A stretch of DNA of 64,000 bases from Catenaria anguillulae PL171 (taxonomy: Eukaryota; Blastocladiomycota; Blastocladiomycetes; Blastocladiales; Catenariaceae): positions 310,001-374,000 of the forward strand of contig MCFL01000019.1 in assembly GCA_002102555.1 (NCBI GenBank). Direction: 5' to 3'. The notes beneath the pieces were generated by a model that saw only the letters and a list, made by a program, of their open reading frames with translations, was not told where the DNA came from and made no database searches. Position numbers and translations under genes: made by a program. Shown piece after piece: positions 22,501 to 34,362 of the stretch. Every line of letters starts with the position of its first letter. Within the stretch, counting starts at the first letter, position 1.

Positions 22501-24837
22501 ATGCGAATACTTACTGTGATGTATACCGATTTTAATGAGCACACCGTACACTCGATGCAATCACTTGAAATGCTGGCCACTGTCACGCGAGACTCTTTAC
22601 GGCTCTGGAAGCCGTCGGCGCCAACACCGCCGAGTTCGGCCACGTCCAGCGCCCCTGCTGCTGCCGTGGCCAATGGCAACTCAACCTCCGAGTTCCAGCT
22701 GGCTGCCGCGGTTCCATCGCACCAGGCATGTGTGGGCTCCGTGCCAAACGACTCGATCAAGCACATCTCGTGGGGCACTCACGACCCGAGCTTGCTCTGT
22801 GTCACGACCGCTGCCAGCAACGAGATTCTCATCTACAACGTGGCGTCGGCCAGGTCGCCGAAACTTGTCGATCGCATTTCGCCATTGGCCCAAGCGGCCG
22901 ACAAGGGGAATGAAACCAGTATAGTGGCGGCCCATCTTTTGGGGCCAACCAACCGCCTGCTTCTCTACGCTACCACGTCGCCCTCATCTACCTCTTCATC
23001 ACTCGTCCACATCTTTGACCGCGATACGCGCCAGCTTCAAGAATCCTATGCACCCACCGCGTCCTCCTCTAACCCTACTTCTGGCTCACCCTCACCCACC
23101 CTCACCACCCTCGCCCACTCACACGACTTCCCCAACCACTCGCTCATCGCCGTGGGCACATCGGCCGGCGACATTTATCTGATTGATCGCTCTCTTGGGA
23201 CAGGCGACTCGACCTCGTTTTCTTCCCCCTTCACCGGCCCCATCACCGCCCTTGCCTTCTCGCCCGCATCACACACGCTCCTCACGGCCGGTGACGCACA
23301 CGGCACCGTTGCCTACTGGCACTTGGCCCCTTCGCCACCCGGCCACGACACGCGTCAGCCAACCGCCACATTCCAATCGGCACACTCGGGTCCCGTCACT
23401 GGCATCTGCCCGAGCCCAATCAACAAGATTGCCCTCATCTCGTGTGGGCGCGACGGATGTGTTGTGCTGTACGACTCGAGCAACGCCAAACGTATCCGGG
23501 CATTCAACTATGCGTCGAAATATGCGCGCGACGGGTTTACGTGCGCATCTTTCAAGTCGGATGGGTACTCGATTGCGTTGGGCGTAAAGGGGACGGGCGA
23601 GGTGGTCGTGTTGGATTTGCGGCGGCCTGCGGTGCCCGTGGGCGTCGTAGGCGCCGGGGCGGGTGGAGAGGACGTGGTTGGTGTTGGGTATGCTGGACCG
23701 GCGTCGCACAGCTCAGCGGGTCGCGGCGGTGACAAGTCGAGTACCAGTCGGGCAACAAAGGAGGCATACGACAAGTTGGTCAAGGGCACAAATGCTGCTG
23801 GAGTTGCGGTCTCTGTACGGACTGGAAGGATCCAGATGCAGCCGGGAACAGTGGCCAATCCAGCTCCAATGCCGACGACCTCGGCACCAGCATCTTCAGC
23901 AAGGCCACGCGTCACGTTAGACGCCGCTGCCTTTTCTCCTGTCCGCTCCTCGTCACATCAGCAAGGCTTGCCGTTATCGTCGCCCACCTCTGGCCGGCCA
24001 TCTTCATTCTCGACCTCCCGCCAAGCCAGCTCATCCCCAATCAAATCGCCAAAGGGCACCCGGACGGCGAAAGAAAACGAATCGCCGCTCGACTCGTACA
24101 TGCATCAGCAACATGTGCGCGAGTTTGCTTCATCTCCGGCCCCACGACGCTCAAGCACCACCTCAGCACGGGCAACAGATTACGCAAGCCCATCACGGGC
24201 CGCCGCCGTATCGACCAGCACGAGCTGGTCCCCGACCCGGGACACGTACCACGACCCGCGTGCCGGCGTTGCCAATGCGCACGTCTACGCCATGCACCCA
24301 GACGACATGCACCCCGCCCAAGGCGCCGACGTTGACCAAGACAACATGGACGTGGATCTGGCGACCTCACGACACGTTCCACCCGCGCACTCGCCGTCGC
24401 CCCCGCGCCACGCGCCTCCCGCACCTGCATCCCGACCAACGGCGGCATCTCCTTCACCCATGAGCTTGGCCGCCCCACCGGGCCCAACCACATCTTCGTT
24501 TTCGCTCGCGCTATTGCACTCGGCCATTGACGATGCGGTTGCGGGCTTGCGCGACCAGCTGCGCACGGATATTCAGAACGTGCACCTCGAGCTGTTGCGC
24601 CAGTTTGACCAGCATCGCGTCGAGATGGCCGAGTTGGTGGTCCAGGTCGCCGGGGTGCAGGACCTGGTGGCGGAGAATCGGCGGTTACGGGCAGAAGTGG
24701 AGAGGTTGAGGGGTGGGGTACCGACGGCCGCGGCAGCAAGTGAGGCGGCAAGGGGCGGGACGGGCAGGTGGTCGACTATGGGTGAGGGTGGTGTTGGGGC
24801 AGGTGGTGGGTGGAGTTCTGGGATGGGTGGTGAGTAA
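22501..24837 (+). CDS. NEDD1: NEDD1 / GCP-WD (gamma-tubulin ring complex recruiter)
   Basis: Single-exon gene, 778 residues. It has an N-terminal WD40 propeller with the NEDD1-like blades TGPITALAFSPASHTLL, HSGPVTGICPSPINKIALIS and GRDGCVVLYDSSNAKRIRAF. A long low-complexity Ser/Pro linker follows. The C-terminal helix (residues ~670-745, LLHSAIDDAVAGLRDQLRTD, QNVHLELLRQFDQHRVEMAEL) matches the gamma-TuRC-binding tail of NEDD1, which targets gamma-tubulin to centrosomes and spindles. The pairing of propeller and tail makes the call firm. The start could instead be the ATG at 22555, which trims 18 residues lying before the first blade. Presence with ciliary genes fits a centriole-bearing fungus. 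It ends about 350 bases before the class C receptor on the same strand. Confidence 0.85.
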   Translation: MRILTVMYTDFNEHTVHSMQSLEMLATVTRDSLRLWKPSAPTPPSSATSSAPAAAVANGNSTSEFQLAAAVPSHQACVGSVPNDSIKHISWGTHDPSLLCVTTAASNEILIYNVASARSPKLVDRISPLAQAADKGNETSIVAAHLLGPTNRLLLYATTSPSSTSSSLVHIFDRDTRQLQESYAPTASSSNPTSGSPSPTLTTLAHSHDFPNHSLIAVGTSAGDIYLIDRSLGTGDSTSFSSPFTGPITALAFSPASHTLLTAGDAHGTVAYWHLAPSPPGHDTRQPTATFQSAHSGPVTGICPSPINKIALISCGRDGCVVLYDSSNAKRIRAFNYASKYARDGFTCASFKSDGYSIALGVKGTGEVVVLDLRRPAVPVGVVGAGAGGEDVVGVGYAGPASHSSAGRGGDKSSTSRATKEAYDKLVKGTNAAGVAVSVRTGRIQMQPGTVANPAPMPTTSAPASSARPRVTLDAAAFSPVRSSSHQQGLPLSSPTSGRPSSFSTSRQASSSPIKSPKGTRTAKENESPLDSYMHQQHVREFASSPAPRRSSTTSARATDYASPSRAAAVSTSTSWSPTRDTYHDPRAGVANAHVYAMHPDDMHPAQGADVDQDNMDVDLATSRHVPPAHSPSPPRHAPPAPASRPTAASPSPMSLAAPPGPTTSSFSLALLHSAIDDAVAGLRDQLRTDIQNVHLELLRQFDQHRVEMAELVVQVAGVQDLVAENRRLRAEVERLRGGVPTAAAASEAARGGTGRWSTMGEGGVGAGGGWSSGMGGE

Positions 24838-25190
24838 TGAGAGGGAGTGGGCATGACGTGCGGTGGGAAAACGAGTATTTATTGGTTAATGCAAGCAATC
24901 TTGTTTGTTGAGGATGGTCATTTGCCTGCAAGTGCGTCTGCTGGCGGCCACCAACGTTGGCGCTGTACTGTCCCTAACATGACCCCAGTTACCAGGGGAC
25001 GCGTCCTCGCCTATCCTTGATTTTCTTTCCACATCAACAAGCTCTGCCCCCCAATCAGCCCACTGATGAAATGGTTTCGCTTCAAGCAATCAATAGTATC
25101 CGCGTTATACCTACTTTTACTTATTCAAGGCGCCCTCGTTTCCGTGCCGTATCCGTGCGCGCGACGGCATTTCCAACCGACATCGACATC
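24838..25190. other. Short intergenic region before the class C receptor
   Basis: About 350 bases between two plus-strand genes. It should hold the NEDD1 3' end and the receptor promoter. Nothing further was recognised. Confidence 0.5.
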
Positions 25191-28100
25191 ATGAATCACC
25201 CTGACAACCACCGGCGCCCCCAGCTGCAAGCAAAACGACGGGCAGCCCAAACCCTTGTACTGACCATGGTGACTACAATTAGCTTGCTCTTGGCAGTATC
25301 GGGGGCCGCAGACACAAAGGCAACCATGGACGATATCACCTTTCGCAATCTGCCAACATGCTTGCCAAAGAGCAGTGTTGTGGGTTATGGGTGGATCGCG
25401 CCACCAAGCGAAGACAAACAGTTGGTACGGCGCATGGTGTACCCGACGCTGGCGCTCGAGTATTCGGCGTGGTCGAGGTAAGTGTACAAACATCTCCTGC
25501 CCACACGCAAACTCGCAGGCTCATTGTAGGTTGGATCCCCGTCTCTTTTCGATCAATTAGCTCCAACCTCACAACCTACGCCATCGCCTTCCTTCTCCAT
25601 GACGTGATGGGCATTCCCATTCGCATGACCGAATCCTCGGGTCAGTCAAATACTTATGACCGAGTTGCTGAAGGCTTGACGCACATGTACGCGGAAATCT
25701 GGCCCTTGTCAGAGATGACTCTGTTCCGCAAATATGTTGTTGAGGAGGCCAAGGTTGACTACATGGGTTTGCTTGGCTACGCTGGCCGGATCTCGCTTTA
25801 TTTTCCACGATTCATCGTTGACGCACACCCAGACAAAGTGTTCACATCGTGGCGGTCGCTATTGCAGCCAGAGGTCTTGCAATATTTACCCATGCAAGGA
25901 ACTACACCGACGGAAAGACTCGACTCTGGCGAATTCATGTGCACGCAGAGTTATTGTACAAATGGGATTTACGTCCCGCCGCAGTGCCTGCCCAATGGGA
26001 CTTGGTTTGGTCGGTGTCGTGAGTTGTGGCATGTCACACCCGACTACTCGGTAGGCGTAAATGAGCAGCGCATCTTTGATTTGGGGTTGCCATTGGTGGT
26101 CGTGTATCTGGGCAATCGATTCTTACCCTTGGTCGAACAATGTTTGCAACGGCAGGATCCAACAAGGACATGCTTACTTTTTTACTGGACGGTATGGCGC
26201 GGTTTATCAATGCTGCGCGCTCAGAAAATGTACTTGCGATTGGTTTGCTTCCTTCTCACCAATTCCCTGAGCTTTATAGCCCGAAACCCTCATCGGCATG
26301 TACCCCGTCGAACGTGTCAATTTTGACCCGCCTCGCCCCGGATCGTGGGCTGCATGGCACCCGTCGCAGGCGGTCTCCCGAAATGTTAGCCTGACGGTGG
26401 ATTGGGATACAGAACTCATTCACAAGATTGCACACAAGTCTGTGCGCGAAACGGTTCCCCCAGCTTGGTCAATGTTTCGCTCGGTCATCTTTTCCGACAC
26501 CGACATTTTGCAAATGCTCGCATCCGTGACGTCCACGGATAACTTGGACATGATTGCTTGTGACTGGGTCAAGAAGAATGAGGCTGTTTGGAAAACATGG
26601 ATTCCGCCCCCGCCTACCGATCTTGGTACGTTCAAGTTCTGTCAATGCCTCCGTCAAGATGGAGGAGGAATCAACACTCAGCTAATCTCTTGTTGGTATG
26701 TACAGTGAGCCGATACACGCCATTGCTGCCGCCCAACCAAGTGTCGATTGGTCTCCATGCACTGTACTGTATCCTTCTTGTCCAGCTCGCCATCACCAGT
26801 ATTGCTCTGTACCTGTTTCGCCGCGACGCCAAAGTCCGCATCCAGTCGCCCATTCTCCTTAGTGCTGTTCTGGCTGGTGCATTCATTCAAAGCACTGCCG
26901 TCATGCTCAAGCAATGGGCGCCATCCAACTGCAGCGTCGCGCCGCACTTTATCGCCATTGGCTGGTGCCTGGTCCAAGTAGCCATCCTGCTCAAGGTGTG
27001 GCGCACGTACTACATATTTTTCAACCTGCGCATCTCGACCGTCATCTATGGCCGGCTGTTTACGCTCAAGGTGACAACAAAGCACTTGCTGGCAACGGGC
27101 GCCGTTCTGCTTGTGGCGGTCCTTGGCAACGTCATCATCAAGTTTCTCATGGCCCCGCTCACGCCAGAGATGCGGGCATTGAGTGCGACTCAGTTTACCA
27201 ATGCGTGCACCATGCGCATTACACCCTTGGGCATCTTTGGCGAATGGAGCTGGGTCATGTTCCAGCTGCACATTGCCGGCGGTGCGCTGTGGATGTCGCA
27301 CAAGACAAAGGGTGTCGTATCGCTGTACAATGAGCATGGCCCAGTCACGTATGCGACACTGTGTCAATCTGCAGTCATGGTTGCATTGAACATGCTGACA
27401 GTGCTCGGCGAGGCAGTGGATCCGCACGTCCTCGTTATCGTCACGACGTTGCTCATCTTGCTCGGGTCCATTGGAGCCGTTGCGGTGCTTGCCACAACAA
27501 CGGTGGTTCCCATCTCAACGTGGTCGGCTATCACCGAGGTCTTGATTGCATTGGCGCAAGGAAATATGCACCAAGTGCGGAAACATTTGACGCGATTCAA
27601 TTCACGATGGGTGAGTGGCAGGTCGCAACAGGCCGCAAGTCACAGCGGTGCCGGTAGGACGCCAGGTGCAATCACTCTCATGCTGGATCAGACGGGATCC
27701 ATGTCGGCCGACCTCGATGTTGGTCTTGCGAGCCGCGGCAATTTCGCAAGCGCAACTGGGACGGCTTCGGCTGCCAGCGTCGGATCGTCTACCACCGGCT
27801 TGGGTGCCATCGGAAGTGTTCCCGCACGTAGACCAACGGCGGTAAGCCGAATGACAGAAGCGTACGACTGTGCTGGATACTTTTCACCCGATGAGTTGCG
27901 CTCCATGTCTGCCATGGCCGTCCCGTTGACCGGAATACTGGGCATATTGAAGCCAAAGGAAATGCTCGTCGCTCGCGTGACGGTCCATGTGTCAAGCAAT
28001 GTCAATATGCGCCAACTACCTCGTCATCGCTGGTCGCTTCTGCGACCGCATTGGCTGCCTGTTCAACTCGTCACGTTTGCCGATGTTCCCTTGTTTCTTG

Positions 28101-28498
28101 CGCTCCCCTCCGTATCCAAGTCGGTACTGTTGCGTGGTCGAGACTGTCGTGGGATTGTGCATCGAGGTGCAAACACGCAGTTCCAAATGGCGCTGGCAGA
28201 CGTCTCAGGCGACTCGACATTGTGTCCATTGCTAAATACCGGCGCAGCTGTGCTTCAACTGGGACCCAAGACCAACCCTGCAATCGACCAAGAACCCAAG
28301 CCAAAGGGAAAAGATGCAGGCATGACGTCTTGGCTCATTCACATGAACGACGCGGCGTCCATCGTTTCATGGATTGCCTTCTTGTCCTCAGCATTTGGAA
28401 TCGGAGGTCAGCAACCGGCTCGCACTAAGGCCAACAGCCGGGTCATCGCCATTGGCTCGTCTACTCTAAACCCTACCAGTGCGGATCGGCAGTCTTGA
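25191..28498 (+). CDS. Class C-like 7TM receptor with OpuAC-type (glycine betaine-binding-like) ectodomain
   Basis: Five exons: 25191-25477, 25561-26101, 26167-26229, 26280-26625 and 26706-28498 (1,009 residues). Introns are 83, 65, 50 and 80 bases. The start gives a signal peptide (TLVLTMVTTISLLLAVSGA). Residues ~60-400 resemble ABC-transporter substrate-binding proteins of the OpuAC/ProX type: EYSAWSSSNLTTYA, then a lobe hinge with HMYAEIWPL, then MGLLGYAGRISLYFPRFIVD, LLDGMARF and PVERVNFDPP. Seven TM helices (~415-690) follow with class C marks: RIQSPILLSAVLAGAF, CLVQVAILLKVWRTYYIF, GEWSW and a conserved ECL2 Cys. A 300-residue Ser-rich cytoplasmic tail ends the protein. Class C receptors bind ligand in a bilobed ectodomain and signal through G proteins; a betaine/choline-like osmolyte ligand is inference. 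The 65- and 50-base introns are the least certain joins. Confidence 0.75.
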
Positions 28499-28807
28499 GG
28501 GTGAACAAGTCTTTCTTCGTTATTCATAAATAAATCCGTTCGTGCGTTTCTTCTTCCATCGCGAAATCCCTGGTCCTCCATGCAACGAGTCTTTGGCAAC
28601 GTCAATCTCGCCGCACGTTGAACTGCAAGTTTTCAAACTGCCACCATACGATTGTTGCATTTTTCACGTTGTGGATACACTTCATGACTGGGGATACCCG
28701 ATTGAGAATCGAACCAAATGTGGGAGTGACAAGGGCAGGAAAGCCAATCCACAACAATTTGTATACAAATTGATTCCGCCACACTAGCGCAAAGAAGCTA
28801 ATCCCGC
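28499..28807. other. Convergent 3' intergenic region
   Basis: About 310 bases between the receptor stop and the DNA2 stop. An ATAAATAAAT stretch 25-35 bases after the receptor stop is a plausible polyadenylation signal. Nothing else was seen. Confidence 0.5.
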
Positions 28808-31800
28808 CTACGACAACTTGGGATCCACTGTCACTTTCCACCCGCGCCCCTCAATGGTATTGAGTGCCGTCGCCCAGAGCAGCGAGTGCCGTAGCGTTTC
28901 GGCACAGCCAATCAGAATCAATTTGCAACGGGCGCGAGTCATGGCCACGTTGATACGCTTCCAGTCGCGCAGCAGGTCGCCCGTCTGGAGAGGAAAGTGG
29001 GGGGGGGAGGGTAAGCACCAGAAAACTGACGACAGAAACAAGAAAGGGATTCCCTTCGCACCTGGCCTTGCGAGTTACACCTTACAAGTGACACCACAAT
29101 CACCGTCTTGTCCCTTCCCTGGTACTGGTCGATTGTGCAACATTCGACTTTGCCCACCTGCCGACCCACGCTCGCAGCCTCGGCCTGAGTCAATCCACTT
29201 TCGCCCGCAGCGGCTGCATCCAGCGCAGCACGAATCCTCGCCAATTGTGCGCGATACGGCGTAATCACCCCAATATCTTCTCCCTGCACTCCTGCGAGCA
29301 CCATGGACGCCGCCAACTGCTTGACCATCTCCACCTGCACGTTGTTAATCAACCCGCCATGAATACCCTTGGTCGCAGCCACGGCCGTCTCCTTGCCGCT
29401 AGGCACGTTCAAAAACACCACACTTGGCCCAATCAACGCATGCCGAATCCATCCAGGCGTACCCTGCGGCACCCCCCTGGGCAGCTCGAGCCGTTGATTG
29501 GCGACCTTTTCAGACCCGCACGTCAAGCGCCCATGATACGTGGCCGCATTGACGAGCTCGGTGATCTCCTCATTCATTCGATACTGCACGTCCAGGAAAC
29601 ACGCTGACCGGGGATGTGCCTCCAGCAGCCGCTCAAACAAGCTGACTGCCAACCCGCCCTGTACCGCCAGCGGGTTGCGGACAATCGGCGACAGTTGGTG
29701 ATGGTCACCAACCAGAATAAACCTCCGGGCAAGCGCGAGCGGGCCGAGCGCAATTGGTAGCGCAATCTGTGAAGCTTCGTCGATAATGCACACGTCAAAG
29801 AGCGGCGGACGCGTGGTCGTGATGACACTCGGGTCCTTGTCAACGCTGGGCGTGACTGAGGGCGGCTGCAACAGCGAGTGCGAGACGCCGAGGCAAGTAA
29901 CCCCAACCACGCGCGCGTCGGAAAAGGCGCGCTGGATCATTTCGGGCGTGCGGCCTGCGAGCGTGGCATCACGAATGCTGGCATGGACGCGGTCCGGCGC
30001 ACCGAGGCGCAGAAAGGGTACGTCGAGCTCGCGCGCCTTGATGAGCACCGTGTCTACAGCCGAGTGTGTATGCGATGAAAGCAAAACCTTGGCACCTTGG
30101 TGCACGAGCCGGCGAAGCATGTGAGCCAATGTCGTAGATTTGCCCGTTCCGGGCATGCCGACGACGAGCGTGTAATCTTGCTCGTTGGTTGTGCACCGCT
30201 CAATCACGTCGCGCTGGCGGGCATTCAGCGTGGCCAAGTCGCCGGCGGCGTCCTCGCTTTGTGTGGCTGGGAACTGACGCCTGGCAACCGTCGAGATGGC
30301 GCGCGGCGGATGCAAGTCGACGACCAGGTCGCGCAAATGCGATTCGCGGGCAATAAACATGTCGATCATATTAGCGCGCATGGTGGAAGCGGCAAGTCCG
30401 ACGAGCTCGTACTTGTCTACGCGGAACACGTCCCGCGACACTTGGGCCATGCGGGCATCCACCCGAAACGGTCGGTCCAAGGATACAGTCACACCAAACC
30501 GGTCGACATGGTGCACAAACCCTTGTGCCAGCCCGTACGGCCCGCCCTCCCGCGACACAATCACCATGTCACCCGTGGTCAAATCTGGGTCCTCGGGCAG
30601 CCCTTCAAACTCGCCCGCTGAATTGGCCGGTACGCGGAACAGCGAATGCACCTTGGGCTTGTCGTTTGGCAGAGCTGGTGCATCCACCGAACGAATGAAC
30701 TCGAGCCCACGTACGCACCCACCTTGAGGACCACCCATCCCAGCCCCATTCCCGGCACCGCCACCTTGGCGTTGGTCTCGATCTCTCACCCACACGGGCA
30801 TGGATTCCTCCACCTCATGCTCTAGATCCACCAAATGCAACCAATGCCTCAAAAATGCCACGTGCTTTGGAGTCAGATGGCCCACCATGGTCTCCCACGC
30901 ACCCTCAATCCCCGACGACTCTTTCTTGCCATGCTCCACACTGGCATGAATCACCATACACTGCGCGACCGAAAAGCACCGCGAGCAATGCGACGCTGCA
31001 CCGGCGGGACCCAACACCTTTGGTAGTGGCGCCGTTGGCTTCCGCATGGCTGCCGCCACCTGATTCCGAGTGATGACCAAATCACGCATTTCCGCATGGT
31101 TGAGCGTGACGAGTTCGGGCGCGGCAGACTCGCCCTCCGGTGGCGGTGGAACAGGCGGCGGCCCAACACCGGCAACATCAATCCCCTTGTGCGGAGCGGG
31201 CGGGGCAGCTCCGGCATTGTACAAAACGCCACCAACGGGGAGCACGGCAAACGGGTCGTAAGCATCCAACAAGAGCAGTGAATACAACATGGTCTGTGCG
31301 CGATGAGCAAGCGGCCGTGCCTTGCCTGTCTTGATTTCCAGTGGTACAATGCCGCGCATCCGGTCGCCAAACCCGGAATCCACGCGGCGATCCCGATCGG
31401 ATCGTGCCGACGACCTCACAACCTTTGCCACGCGTCGCGGAACACTGGCAACCAATGTGCCGTCCAACTTGCCCTTCAACCCAACGCCAGGCGCCCACAC
31501 ATTCTCTTCAATGTCCACGACCGACTCAATGTGCACGTCGAGCTCCGGCACGCGTTGGACCATGGCCGGTTTCACAAGCCCGTTCAAGGTGCGATCCCAC
31601 ACGCCCATGACCCACTGCTTTGCCTCGTCGGACGTGACACCCGCAGCGGCCAAGTCGACAGACCGCCGCGACACGGCTGCTTGGTACACGTCTGCAATCG
31701 CGCGCGTATCCGGCATGCCTGCGGGGTCAACTGCCGCAGAGCCAGTCGCAGCCGCACGCACGGCGTGCCCGGACACGAGCATTTCCTGGACCACATCGTG

Positions 31801-33760
31801 CGCGAGCGTGCCGAGGATTTGTGCGCGGCTGATGCCGCGCGACCGCACGCGGTCCTTGAGTACAGCGCGTCGAATGCATGTGAATGCTTCGGCCACGACC
31901 GAACCAGAGACAAGCGTGTCTGGGTGGGCTATCAGCAGGTTGTGCGTTCCGTCAATGATGATGGGCGGGTGACTGCTAGTGGATGCCGAGGTAGATGAGC
32001 CAAGTTGGTCTTGCTCATGAAGCGCCCATGGATCATTTGGTCCGGATGCGGGTTGGATCGACAGGAGTGAAGGGTCCGATGGGTCCGAGGGAGTGCGGAC
32101 CAGGTGAACAATGTCGCCCGGGTAGAGGTCGACTTGACGCCATTGGTCGCGCAGAATGAAGGTGGACGGTTGAATGGGGGCATTGGCGTTGACTGGAAGA
32201 GCAGGTGGAGGGTCGGGGACGACAAGGACATGCACTTCGTTTGGGGAAAACAGGGTATGAATGACTGAATAGCGTTTGATGGGGAGCTGTGCCGTGGGAA
32301 ATGGGCGGGTAGATGGATCACGGAGAGTAGAAGGGTGAGTATGTGTATTACGGCTCGTTGGCGGTACATGCTGATGCGGCGGTCGCGGTTGTAGATGCAG
32401 TGGTGGAAGCTGGTGAGGCTGTTCAATGGCAGGTGCGGCAACGTCAATCTTGTCGAGCGACGCTGCTGCATCAGCCCAAAAGTCGTCATCGTCCGAAAAG
32501 AAGGCCGCCACGTCAATGGACGATTCCAGATCGTGCACCAATGGCAGTGTATCGGCCAACACCATGGGTGATGATGAGCGCGAAGTGGAATGTGCCGCCG
32601 ACTGATGAACGCCAATAGCGGGAGCTGGACGAGACGTTTGCGACAAGGGTCGGCTGTCGTGGGATTGAATCGGAGCAGCAGCAGCAGCAGCAGCAGCGCC
32701 AACAGGTCTTGCAGGCGATGCTTCTGGGATGCGGTGCAGTCCGCCTACTGGTGGCCGTAACGTGGCAGCTGCTGTACCACGAGGCAGCTCCGGAACGGCT
32801 ACTTTGGACGCCAATGGTGCTGGGTTTGCTGGCAAAGCAAATGACTCGACCGACCGGCCACGGACAATGCGGGCATGGCCGTTGGATCGAACGAGGTGAT
32901 CCGACTTTGCAACCTCGTTCTCAATTTCGGACAAGAGTGTTGAGATTGGAGCAAATCCTGACGATTGAGATCGTAAAGCCGGCGATTCGGAAGCGGATGT
33001 TGTCGGTGCTGATGGCGTCTGGTCGGCCGAGAATGCACGGGCAACGTTGGGCGCACGAACTCGTTTTTTCAGTGGTTTTGACGGCGAATGTTGTGCTGGT
33101 GGCGGCCGTTTCGTGCCCTAGTTCAGATGCAAAATAGGTAAAGTTGGCGAAGATATGCGGCTATCAGGGGTCGCAGGAACAGGACGCACCTTTGAATCAC
33201 TGGAACTGTTTGCAGGCTGAGAAATGGCTCTGCGAAAGGTATTTGGTGGCCGTGCTAATATGAGGCGTGCAAGAGAAATGTCAGACACCTTGTACAGTTC
33301 AACAAGCGGAACGGTGTGGTGATCAAGTGAGCATACGTCGGCTCGGTGTAGACACTGCTCCGGCCCACTGCATGACGGTTGGAGGCGATGACCCGGGTCC
33401 GCTGAGTGGGCTGCTTCCCCATTGCACAAAGGATGACAGAGACGCCGATGCACCTCCAGTCGACAATGCCAATGGCGTGGGAGGTGCCACTGTGGGCGGT
33501 GATCCAATCAAGCCCGACGTCCTGTCCGCGATTATGCTGCTGTTGGACGGAGTGGCCGCTGTGACGGGCGGCAGGAACGGCGCAGCGGCACTGTGAGCGA
33601 ATCTGGGGCGGACTGGGGTACGAAAAATGTCGCCTAATGATGCTGTATCGCCCGCATTGGCGGATGAAGCAGATGCAGATGCAGATGCGGGACGGGAAGC
33701 CGTCGTGGTAGACACGGACGCAGACGCCGGGGCGGCAGGAGGTGGGAATCGCCGGTCCAT
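28808..33760 (-). CDS. DNA2: DNA2 nuclease-helicase (Okazaki fragment / end resection)
   Basis: Four exons: 33337-33760, 33190-33254 (65-base microexon), 29062-33117 and 28808-28984, giving 1,573 residues (yeast Dna2 is 1,522). It trims long 5' flaps and resects double-strand breaks in the nucleus. Domains in order: a Ser/Pro/Ala-rich, presumably regulatory N-terminus (~1-530), then a RecB-like nuclease. In the nuclease the Fe-S cluster cysteines appear at CIRRAV (~575) and [10 protein letters not shown] (~873), and the catalytic EIKTGKA lies at ~757. The superfamily-1 helicase has Walker [10 protein letters not shown] (~1147), [33 protein letters not shown] and the last exon's [19 protein letters not shown]. 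All catalytic motifs seen are intact. The last intron joins SQGQ to TGDLLRDW. It is divergent from GPCR-A, with 600 bases between starts. Confidence 0.93.
32673..32697. repeat. AGC trinucleotide run
   Basis: About eight AGC units within DNA2 exon 3, coding for an alanine run in the low-complexity N-terminal region of the protein. Confidence 0.7.
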
Positions 33761-34362
33761 GGTGTAGGTATGAGGCCCAGCGCAATCGATACGAGGTGCG
33801 TTTGCCTGAGGTCATCAGCAGCATGTGCATGTCCCGACCAGGATATTCTGGAAATCCATCATTGGCATGAGCACATCGATTCGCCGCATGACATTGGCTG
33901 CGCGACGAATAAAAGTCAGATCGCCGGCCCGCACGGCCTGAGCGATCGTTCCCTGACGACCAGGGTATAATGTACAACGACGGCACAACGACAACGACCT
34001 ATACATGAGTAAAGATGGATGATGTGACACCGCCAAATGGGAGGACATCTTACTACTTGTTGGCTCGGTATAAGTCATGGCAAGCGTTGGCCACCTCCGC
34101 CGCCATGGAAAAACCGGTTCAAGTTGCTTGGGTTCACCTCTCCGATCTCTTGTGAACAATCGCAACGAATCTAGAATTCTGAGTGCGAACAAAACTTGTG
34201 AGGTTCATTCAATTTATGTCCCTCACCGTATCGCTCATCTGTGAACAATTGAGCATGCCTGACCCACTGAAATGCATGAGCAGTAAAGAGCATCTCAATC
34301 CATTTCACGAATCTCACACGCCATCGCACCGACAATTGGCGTGTGCCTCAAGTTACCTCAGC
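33761..34362. other. Divergent promoter region of DNA2 and GPCR-A
   Basis: About 600 bases shared upstream of two divergent genes. No RNA gene or repeat was recognised. The GPCR-A frame stays open back to 34183, so an N-terminal extension of up to 60 residues is formally possible but unlikely (see GPCR-A). Confidence 0.4.

Noticed and set aside
26140-26394. Unspliced reading of ENVLAIGLLPSHQFPEL as continuous ectodomain
   Set aside because: That frame loses the PVERVNFDPP strand and runs into non-protein-like sequence. A 50-base intron ending TTTATAG restores the frame and totals fit.
34183-34362. Upstream in-frame ATG as the GPCR-A start
   Set aside because: It adds 60 residues without a signal peptide or similarity to paralog B, whose start aligns with 34363.
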